Shown here piece by piece: positions 15,727-21,788 of a stretch of 21,788 bases of DNA. The position numbers and the translations under genes are program-made. Every line of letters starts with the position of its first letter. The first letter of the stretch is position 1. The notes beneath the pieces were generated by a model. The model did no database searches, was not told where the DNA came from, and saw nothing but the letters and a program-made list of their open reading frames with translations. Location: positions 1 to 21,788 of the forward strand of contig SYDY01000037.1 of assembly GCA_005801425.1 (NCBI GenBank). Direction: 5' to 3'. The stretch is from Bdellovibrionales bacterium (GTDB lineage Bacteria > Myxococcota > XYA12-FULL-58-9 > SYDY01).

Positions 15727-17321
15727 CCATCGCATATCTCGGACCCTCGGGTACTTACAGTGAACTCGCCGCACAACAACTGAACCGCGGTTCAGCCATC
15801 CCCATGCCCACCATTCCTGCGGTGTTTCAGGCTGTGGCCGATGGCAAAGCAGCCCTCGGTGTGGTGCCCCTTGAAAACTTAATCCATGGACCTGTCACCG
15901 AAACCTTGGATACATTTTATCGATTTGCCGATGCCATCCGTATTGTCGATATGCGCATGGTCGATGTGGTCCACGCATTGGGATGTCTTAAACCCAACAC
16001 ACCTATTCATCGCATTTTTTCAAAAGACGTTGCCCTTCAACAATGTGGCCATTACCTTGATGCCCATTATCCAGCCGCCTTGCGGGTGGCAGCATCAAGC
16101 ACAGCGCAGGCAGTAAGTCTTATTGCCGAACAAAAACTGACCGATGCCGCGGCCATCGCACGCACAGCGACATTGTGCGAAGCGGGTTTCACAATCCTTG
16201 CCGAAAATATTGGCGACGTTGCCCATAATCGCACACGCTTTGCGGTGATCGCCCGAGATGATGCCCAAAGTATCCCGACAGGCCGTGATAGCACGTTGCT
16301 TGTGATCCACCCCCATTCCGATCGCGTGGGACTTTTACGCGATATATTGCACATCATCAGCGATCGACATGGCATCAACTTGTGCAATATTCATTCACGC
16401 CCCGATACCCAAGGTGGGGTACGTTTTTACATCGAAGTAGAAGGCCATCGTGATGACCATGAATTAAGCGCCTGTTTGACCGATATCGAAGCTTTGCTTC
16501 ACGGAACGGGCATCCGGGTGGCCATTTTTGGTTCATACCCACGCATCTCCTTTGCACCTTCGCACATTCAGACCATCGGCATCATTGGCGGTACAGGCCG
16601 CATGGGGCAATGGTTGAAAAGCCTCTTTGAAAAAGAGGGATGCCGTGTCTTGATTGCAGGAAGAAAAACAGAATTAACACCTGAACAATGTGCCGAACGA
16701 TCAGATGCCGTTTTAATCAATGTTCCCATCACTGAAACGCACAATACCATCGCACGCATTGCGCCGCACATGCGCAAAGGCACATTGCTCGTCGACAATA
16801 CATCGATCAAAGCAGATCCGGTGCGTGCCATGCTTGAATATGCACCCCAAGGCGTTGAAGTGCTCGGCATGCACACCGTGTTTGGTCCATCCACCCCTGA
16901 TCTCAAAGATCAAAATGTGGTGTTTGTTCGCACCGATCGTTCGGGCGCATTGGCCGACCACTGGATCGCGATGTTCTACAAGCACGGTGCCCACATCACG
17001 CTTAGCAGCTGCGAAGAACACGACAAGCAAATGGCGTTTCATCAAAACCTTGAGCATTTCACCAAAGCGATTACTGCACACATTTTGCATACGCAATTCA
17101 ATGGTGAGGACATGGATGCCTTTGCATCACCCAATTCCCGCGAAACTTTGCGTATTTTGCATCGTATGCTAGGTCAAGATCCCGAATTATTTGGACAGAT
17201 CCAACAATTCAATGAACAAGGTCCTGCGATGATCACGGCTTTTGCTGAAATGGCCGCGAAAGTCGCCAAATCGATTGCCAAGGGCGATAGCAAAGCGTTT
17301 ACGAATTGCCTGAAATTGTAG
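15723..17321 (+). CDS. pheA-tyrA: Fused prephenate dehydratase-ACT-prephenate dehydrogenase
   Basis: The protein has 532 residues from ATG 15723, where similarity begins (MTIAYLGPSGTYSE); longer in-frame starts run into the divergent gene's promoter. Residues 1-180 are prephenate dehydratase with the catalytic TRF (171-173). Residues 191-265 are an ACT domain. Residues 283-532 are an E. coli TyrA-type dehydrogenase: NAD motif GIIGGTGRMG (286-295), Lys363 (SIK), catalytic His384 (GMHTVFGP), EEHDKQMAF (431-439), Arg473 and Arg481 matching E. coli Arg286 and Arg294. One cytosolic protein could thus turn prephenate into phenylpyruvate or 4-hydroxyphenylpyruvate. No chorismate mutase domain is present. 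Odd points: the ACT motif ESRP reads HSRP (224-227), and the dehydratase block usually ENSxxG reads ENLIHG (51-56). Feedback control by Phe may therefore differ. It is likely the first gene of a single-gene unit ending before a palindrome. Confidence 0.92.
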   Translation: MTIAYLGPSGTYSELAAQQLNRGSAIPMPTIPAVFQAVADGKAALGVVPLENLIHGPVTETLDTFYRFADAIRIVDMRMVDVVHALGCLKPNTPIHRIFSKDVALQQCGHYLDAHYPAALRVAASSTAQAVSLIAEQKLTDAAAIARTATLCEAGFTILAENIGDVAHNRTRFAVIARDDAQSIPTGRDSTLLVIHPHSDRVGLLRDILHIISDRHGINLCNIHSRPDTQGGVRFYIEVEGHRDDHELSACLTDIEALLHGTGIRVAIFGSYPRISFAPSHIQTIGIIGGTGRMGQWLKSLFEKEGCRVLIAGRKTELTPEQCAERSDAVLINVPITETHNTIARIAPHMRKGTLLVDNTSIKADPVRAMLEYAPQGVEVLGMHTVFGPSTPDLKDQNVVFVRTDRSGALADHWIAMFYKHGAHITLSSCEEHDKQMAFHQNLEHFTKAITAHILHTQFNGEDMDAFASPNSRETLRILHRMLGQDPELFGQIQQFNEQGPAMITAFAEMAAKVAKSIAKGDSKAFTNCLKL

Positions 17322-17334
17322 AGCGGCTGGGATC

Positions 17335-17366
17335 ACGTAGCGGCGCAGCTTGCTGCGCCGCTACGT
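17335..17366. repeat. Perfect 15-bp palindrome after pheA-tyrA, possible terminator
   Basis: The arms at 17335-17349 and 17352-17366 (ACGTAGCGGCGCAGC and its complement) pair perfectly around a two-base TT. Thirteen bases past the pheA-tyrA stop, it could form a very strong hairpin. A run of eight T lies at 17382-17389, but 15 bases beyond the stem, farther than in a normal intrinsic terminator. It may act as a terminator or 3' stabiliser, or be a dispersed palindromic repeat that landed there. Confidence 0.65.
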
Positions 17367-17417
17367 CATGATGAACTAACATTTTTTTTGCGCGAGCTAT
17401 AGACCCCAACCGTCACA

Positions 17418-17426
17418 TGCTACAAT
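17418..17426 (+). promoter_or_regulatory. Extended -10 box of the TSP3/RCC1 gene, leaderless type
   Basis: TGC followed by TACAAT (17421-17426, 5 of 6). The box ends seven bases before the A of ATG 17433, so the start codon would be near +1. There is no ribosome binding site (ACCCCT precedes the ATG). No clear -35, as often with extended -10 promoters. Confidence 0.5.
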
Positions 17427-17432
17427 ACCCCT

Positions 17433-20204
17433 ATGCTTTTGCGCATTAAACCCATCCTCGCATGTTGCATCACATTGGTATTATCGGTCGCGGCATGCAA
17501 AACAACATCAGAGCGCCCTATTCCGCCCGATACCGACAGTGATGGTATTATCGATGAAATTGACAATTGCCCCAATACACCCAATCCCATCGTGTTCCCC
17601 GCAACAACACAAGGCGATCTTGATGGCGATGATATTGGCGATGTTTGTGATTCTAACGACGATGGTGATGATTTTAATGATGATGAAGACAATTGTCCGC
17701 GTGTAGATAACAATCAAGACGACACAGATCAAGATGGTGTTGGTAACGCTTGTGACAACTGCCCCAATGTAGACAATGGCCCTGCTCAGGAAAATGTCGC
17801 GAACGTTGGCAATCAACTCGATACCGACAACGACGGTACCGGCAACGCGTGCGACACCGACAGCGATGACGACGGTGTCAATGACTTCGAAAATGATGGA
17901 ACAACCCGCAAAGACAATTGCCCTGAAGTCAGCAATCCCGAACAAGATCGTTCAGATGACGACCCATGGGGTGACGCATGCGACAATTGCCCATTGGTCT
18001 CAAACGAAAACCAAACAAATACAGATCTCGCCAATGATGGCGGTGACGCATGCGATTCTGACGATGACAATGACACCATCGCGGACACAGTCGATAACTG
18101 TCCATTGATTGCAAATCAAAATCAAATAAACACGGATCTTTCGAATGACGGCGGTGATGTATGCGATTCAGACGATGACAACGATACAGTCCTAGACACA
18201 ACTGACAACTGTTCACTCATATCAAATCAAGACCAAGCCAATTATGATAATGATAGTTTAGGCGATGTGTGTGACGACAGCGACAATGACACCGTGATGG
18301 ATGATACAGACAATTGCCGAACAACGTCCAACACAGATCAAGCAGATCAGGATAAAACAGAGGACACGACCGACGGGTTGGGCGACGCATGCGACAATTG
18401 CCCAAGCATCTTCAATGCAGATCAACTGAACACCGATGGCGATGGTCTAGGCAATGCATGCGATCCCGATGATGATGGCGATGGGATCAACGATTTCAAA
18501 CAGGGAAGCACCACCGATGCGCTCGACAACTGCCCACTTCTTGCGAATCAAGACCAAATCAATACCGATGGCGATGGCCTCGGCAATGCGTGTGATAATG
18601 ACAATGACAATGATGGTACAGTGGATACGTTAGATGCTTGCGATTACAACCCTACCCTACAATCTCTTCCAGACGGCACCACAACACCTGTCGCGGATGG
18701 TATTGCTATTGCAGGATGTGACAATTGCCCAGCCGTGCCCAATCCCGACCAATCACGCGCAGGTCAAAACACAGACAGCAGCCGAACAGAATTGTTTGCA
18801 TTAGGTTTGGGTGATGCATGTGCGATCAAAAAAGTAGCAGCCGGACTTTATCACAACTGCATCTTGACCTATGCCGGTCGTGTTAAATGCTGGGGGGATA
18901 ACGGGGAAAAGCAACTTGGCTATGGATCGAGTGATACAAGCGATCGTGGTACTGCCGCGAATCAGATGGGAACCAACCTTCTATCCGTCAACTTTGGTTC
19001 ACTCACTGCGGTTGATATTGCCGGAGGTGAATTGCATACCTGTGCCATACTCAAAGGAGCGAACAACTTAAAAGTGGTCAAATGTTGGGGTTCTCACAGA
19101 AGCGAGGGAATACTTGGTATCGCTGCAAATGCTGTCATTCCTTCACCCAACATAACCGACACCGAAATAAACATACCTGTAGCCTTTGATCCTTCTCTCA
19201 CAGGCGACATCACCAGCCTTGCCGCAGGATCCAGGCAAACATGCGTGCTCATAGGAGGCAAACCTGTCTGCTGGGGCTCCGGTTATCACGGTGGACTCGG
19301 AGATCAGACTCTCACGCACACATCTGAAAAACTGTCCCCTATTCCCGCTGCAAGCCTCACCAGTGGGAATGACCGTTTTGCAGAAATCAGTGTCAGTCTA
19401 TTTTCCGCATGCGCGCGCAATGCCAACGCGATTAAGTGCTGGGGAGAAAACTTTCATGGCATGCTCGGTATCAATGCAGCGAGTACAACTGAACTAACGT
19501 CGGTACCCAGTGATTCAATTTTAGGATTTCCTGGCGCAACGTTCATCGCCATACGAGGATCTCAAAATAGAAATGTAGCGACAGATCAATACAACACACA
19601 TCGATGTGCAATCTATCATACAAACAGCACACCAAACAATTCATTGAAATGTTGGGGCCATAATTATTGGGGACAATGTGGAAGAGATGATCTTCTCGAA
19701 GATATAGGTTCTAATTCAGGCAATAATGCGATGAGCAAGGCCAAAGACGTCATTCTTATCCCCTCTTCCGATACGACCATAACCAACCTCACAGTTATTG
19801 ATGCAAGCCTAGGCGCCCGCCATACCTGTGCACTTTATAAATACACGAAAACAGAGGGAAACTGCATAAGCGAAAAACAAGATATTAAATGCTGGGGTGA
19901 TAATGAATACAATCAGGCAGGACAAACAGATACATCGATTGACTACGGCGACAATTCCCCTTTTGTTTCGGCGACATCAACTCTTTTCAGCGGAAATATC
20001 TCGGCCAACGGAACGGATAGTTCATGTATAACCTCTGAATATCCTATCCAACTCGCTTCAGGTCTCCTTCACAATTGTGTTCTCACCAGCAAGAATAACG
20101 TCGGGTGCTGGGGCCGTAATGCTGATGGGCAACTGGGGAAAGGAAATACAGGCGACGTCAACTTAAACACATCAACTTTCATTGATTTGGGTCTTCGCCC
20201 ATAA
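17433..20204 (+). CDS. Lipoprotein with thrombospondin type-3 repeats and a seven-blade RCC1 propeller
   Basis: The protein has 923 residues. The signal peptide ends in LSVAAC (lipidated Cys22), then the family block [11 protein letters not shown]. Residues ~33-460 are TSP3 calcium-binding repeats, DxDxDGxxDxxDNCP with CD and NQxDxDxDGxGNACD; the acidic loops and paired cysteines suggest a calcium-stiffened stalk. Residues ~465-923 carry seven RCC1-type units, each with a glycine-rich strand, HxCxL, then KCWG and GQLG-like turns (first [14 protein letters not shown], last [11 protein letters not shown]). Seven blades make a closed beta-propeller. The conserved Cys pair in each blade suggests disulfides, fitting export. 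This is probably a surface-displayed binding protein; the ligand is unknown. The gene has a leaderless-type promoter. The next two genes downstream are a decayed copy and a partial relative. Confidence 0.88.
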   Translation: MLLRIKPILACCITLVLSVAACKTTSERPIPPDTDSDGIIDEIDNCPNTPNPIVFPATTQGDLDGDDIGDVCDSNDDGDDFNDDEDNCPRVDNNQDDTDQDGVGNACDNCPNVDNGPAQENVANVGNQLDTDNDGTGNACDTDSDDDGVNDFENDGTTRKDNCPEVSNPEQDRSDDDPWGDACDNCPLVSNENQTNTDLANDGGDACDSDDDNDTIADTVDNCPLIANQNQINTDLSNDGGDVCDSDDDNDTVLDTTDNCSLISNQDQANYDNDSLGDVCDDSDNDTVMDDTDNCRTTSNTDQADQDKTEDTTDGLGDACDNCPSIFNADQLNTDGDGLGNACDPDDDGDGINDFKQGSTTDALDNCPLLANQDQINTDGDGLGNACDNDNDNDGTVDTLDACDYNPTLQSLPDGTTTPVADGIAIAGCDNCPAVPNPDQSRAGQNTDSSRTELFALGLGDACAIKKVAAGLYHNCILTYAGRVKCWGDNGEKQLGYGSSDTSDRGTAANQMGTNLLSVNFGSLTAVDIAGGELHTCAILKGANNLKVVKCWGSHRSEGILGIAANAVIPSPNITDTEINIPVAFDPSLTGDITSLAAGSRQTCVLIGGKPVCWGSGYHGGLGDQTLTHTSEKLSPIPAASLTSGNDRFAEISVSLFSACARNANAIKCWGENFHGMLGINAASTTELTSVPSDSILGFPGATFIAIRGSQNRNVATDQYNTHRCAIYHTNSTPNNSLKCWGHNYWGQCGRDDLLEDIGSNSGNNAMSKAKDVILIPSSDTTITNLTVIDASLGARHTCALYKYTKTEGNCISEKQDIKCWGDNEYNQAGQTDTSIDYGDNSPFVSATSTLFSGNISANGTDSSCITSEYPIQLASGLLHNCVLTSKNNVGCWGRNADGQLGKGNTGDVNLNTSTFIDLGLRP
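17462..17536 (+). repeat. Duplicated 5' segment shared with 20281-20355
   Basis: The 75 bases covering the signal peptide end and start of the mature protein differ from 20281-20355 at only four positions (by hand comparison). Together with similar -10 boxes upstream of both genes, this marks a fairly recent tandem duplication of the whole gene start, promoter included. Confidence 0.8.
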
Positions 20205-20217
20205 TAAACCTCCACTT

Positions 20218-20245
20218 TTGGCAACCCACGGCATCATGTTACAAT
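20218..20245 (+). promoter_or_regulatory. Promoter of the decayed TSP3/RCC1 copy
   Basis: TTGGCA (20218-20223, 5 of 6), a 16-base spacer, and TACAAT (20240-20245, 5 of 6) preceded by TGT. The -10 ends seven bases before ATG 20252, as in the intact copy. The promoter has thus kept a good form although the gene is broken. Confidence 0.45.
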
Positions 20246-20251
20246 ATCCTC

Positions 20252-21322
20252 ATGCTTCTTCGCATCGCCCAAGCCTTCGTATGTTGCATCACATTGGCAT
20301 TATCGGCCGCGGCATGCACAACAACATAAGAGCGCCCTATTCCGCCCGATACCGATGCGGATGGTATTGTGGATGAAATCGACAATTGCCCAAATATATC
20401 GAATCTCGATCAAACCAATACCAATGATGATGCCATGGGAGATGTGTGTGATGTGGTGATCATGAAAATGAAATGGGACTGCTCTCAAATTCGTGAACTT
20501 AGGAAGTGGATTCATTGCCACAGATATCGCCGCGGGGCATGACCACACCTGCGCAATTCTTAAAAATGAAACGGGCATTCCAAGCATCAAATTCTGGGGG
20601 GAGATCGCAGTAGACACCCCGATAATGGGCAAGAAGGTGTTATTGGTGTATCGACAACAGGATCGGTGACATCAACGATTAGTGTGAACAATTTAACAAC
20701 ACCAGTCAACGCCAACTCGACAATCAATCCATTTCATTTGCACTCGCGGGCCCTATCACCAGCATTTCCGCAAACTCACGGCTCACATGTGTTCTCATGG
20801 GTGGAAAACCGGTATGCTGGGGCACTGACAGATATGGAGGATTGGGTAACAACGAAAGTTGCGTTACTGCAGGAGAGCCTTGCCTCACTAGCGCAGTCAA
20901 CACAAGCAACCTCACTTCACCCATCCCTGCTGTGCAACTAAGCGATTGCGGTGTTAAATATAGGCACATCATCAATCAACGCCATGAGTGCAGCACAGAA
21001 CGTGAGCTTAATAAATAACAGCACCCCCACCAACGTCATCGATGCCAGTCACGGCTGGGTCAACACCTGTGCCATTTATGAGTACGAAGCAACATTCACA
21101 GGAAATAAATCGGTGATAACATCGACCGATTCATGCAAAGTTTCTGAATATCCCCTCGCGGTGAGTTCCGGTCGCGAACACAGTTGCTTTCTTACAAGTC
21201 TCAATCGCGTCGTGTGCTGGGGATATAATGGGTATGGGCAGCTTGGGTTGGGGATCCCTACGACGATGAAGGCCTTCAGCGCCACGAACATCGTAAAGCT
21301 AGGACTCGTATTAACCGAGTGA
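20252..21322 (+). pseudogene. Decayed copy of the TSP3/RCC1 lipoprotein gene
   Basis: The start (MLLRIAQAFVCCITLALSAAAC) copies the intact gene at 17433. A TAA at 20327-20329 replaces the Ser codon of TTSERP. Reading on, one TSP3 unit (DNCPN...GDVCD, to ~20450) is followed directly by RCC1 sequence in another frame (ATDIAAGHDHTCAIL, ~20515-20560), so most TSP3 repeats are gone. A further shift lies at a run of six G (20596-20601), where one more G would restore the frame. Others lie near 20735 (ITSISANSRLTCVL continues in a third frame) and near 20940 (VIDASHGWVNTCAIY to the end). One blade has lost its Cys (KFWG). Blades 4 and 5 of the intact gene are missing. With one stop, several shifts and deletions it cannot make the family protein. 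Confidence 0.85.
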
Positions 21323-21351
21323 TCCCGTCATCCGCCAAACGTCTGTTTTTA

Positions 21352-21360
21352 TGCTATAAT
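21352..21360 (+). promoter_or_regulatory. Extended -10 box of the third TSP3 gene, leaderless type
   Basis: TGC followed by a perfect TATAAT (21355-21360), ending seven bases before the A of ATG 21367. Between them, CAGGAA could also act as a very close ribosome binding site, but the spacing fits a leaderless start. No -35 is seen. Confidence 0.55.
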
Positions 21361-21366
21361 CAGGAA

Positions 21367-21788
21367 ATGCTTCGCTTATCGCTTTTGATTTCATTATGCG
21401 TTGTGATGATTGCATGCCAAGAAAGTACCCAGCGCCCCATTCCTCCCGACACCGATGGAGATGGCGTTATAGATGAGATCGACAATTGCCCCAATATGGC
21501 CTATTTGGATCAAGCCGATCTTGATGACGACGGCATGGGCGATGTCTGTGACACCGATGCTGATAACGATGGCGTCGATGACAAAACCATAAGCGTTGAC
21601 GGCAAAACGGCCACCGCGTGCACAGCAGGTGACGGATGCGATAATTGTCCACTGATTGCGACTGATAACCAAACCGATATAGATGGCGACGACGTTGGTG
21701 ATGCATGCGACACCGATACAGATGGCGATGGCGTCGATGACAAAACCATAAGCGTTGACGGCAAAACGGCCACCGCGTGCACAGCAGG
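21367..21788 (+). CDS. TSP3-repeat lipoprotein, N-terminal part, runs off the right edge
   Basis: The visible 140 residues begin with a signal peptide (MLRLSLLISLCVVMIAC, lipidated Cys17; Met at the -3 position of the lipobox is less usual). The family block [11 protein letters not shown] is followed by TSP3 repeats ([27 protein letters not shown]). A 20-residue insert, DGVDDKTISVDGKTATACTA, occurs twice, 53 residues apart, identical in DNA. By analogy with the gene at 17433, an RCC1 propeller may follow outside the window, but this cannot be seen. It is the third member of the tandem family and has its own good -10 box. Confidence 0.85.
   Translation, partial: MLRLSLLISLCVVMIACQESTQRPIPPDTDGDGVIDEIDNCPNMAYLDQADLDDDGMGDVCDTDADNDGVDDKTISVDGKTATACTAGDGCDNCPLIATDNQTDIDGDDVGDACDTDTDGDGVDDKTISVDGKTATACTA
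21568..21788 (+). repeat. In-gene direct repeat, 159-base period
   Basis: Bases 21568-21629 and 21727-21788 (62 bases each) are identical, spaced exactly 159 bases (53 codons) apart. The second copy reaches the window edge, so the match may be longer. The bases before each copy are similar but not identical. Such exact repeats inside a TSP3 stalk can change number by slippage or recombination while keeping the frame. Confidence 0.85.

Noticed and set aside
17500-18650. The repetitive GAT/GAC-rich stretch as a CRISPR or satellite array
   Set aside because: The repeats are codon-phased TSP3 units (DxDxDGxxDxxDNCP) of variable length inside one open frame, with no spacers.
20797-21322. The open frames at 20797-21018 and 20951-21322 as separate small genes
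   Set aside because: Both are fragments of RCC1 blades collinear with the intact copy and lack signals or starts of their own.

Overview
The window reads as a piece of a chromosome from a Gram-negative, predatory- or social-type bacterium of the former deltaproteobacteria (Myxococcota, Bradymonadota or a relative). The grounds are indirect. There are many lipoproteins and secreted proteins rich in cysteine, one of which carries the CGDG...CDDxN...GDGC repeat typical of Myxococcota. There are also two Hanks-type Ser/Thr kinases and large lipoproteins with thrombospondin type-3 (TSP3) and RCC1 repeats. Base composition looks balanced rather than the very high GC of Myxococcus, so I do not name a genus. 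Genes are tightly packed: no gene-free stretch reaches 300 bases. I saw no rRNA, tRNA, CRISPR array, integrase or transposase.

Layout. (1) Positions 1-472 hold the 3' end of an HTTM-type membrane protein, ending head-on against (2) a three-gene minus-strand operon (8987 to 473) whose start and stop codons overlap as ATGA at both junctions. The operon encodes a modular cysteine-rich lipoprotein, then a membrane-anchored protein with a beta-rich N-terminus and HEAT repeats that recalls the N-terminal part of vitellogenin-type large lipid transfer proteins, then a 1426-residue secreted protein of unknown family. (3) Diverging from it are two tandem paralogous cytosolic Ser/Thr kinases (9093-11562). 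(4) A minus-strand GMC oxidoreductase (13405-11588) follows, with a clear promoter and ribosome binding site. (5) A minus-strand cysteine-rich lipoprotein (15660-13558) has a phospholipase-A2-like CxxHDxCY motif. (6) Divergent from it is a fused prephenate dehydratase-ACT-prephenate dehydrogenase (15723-17321), a two-branch enzyme for phenylalanine and tyrosine synthesis. (7) The right end is a tandem family of TSP3 lipoproteins: an intact 923-residue TSP3+RCC1 protein (17433-20204), a decayed pseudogene copy (20252-21322), and a third member that runs off the right edge (21367-).

Apart from the amino-acid biosynthesis enzyme and the kinases, most of the window is envelope or exported protein. 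Several genes have an extended -10 box ending 6-7 bases before the start codon, which suggests leaderless transcripts as a common local habit. The items most worth following up are the vitellogenin-like operon, the PheA-TyrA fusion with its tiny overlapping upstream ORF, the PLA2-like lipoprotein, and the expanding and decaying TSP3/RCC1 array. All family assignments come from reading motifs by eye; no database search was run.
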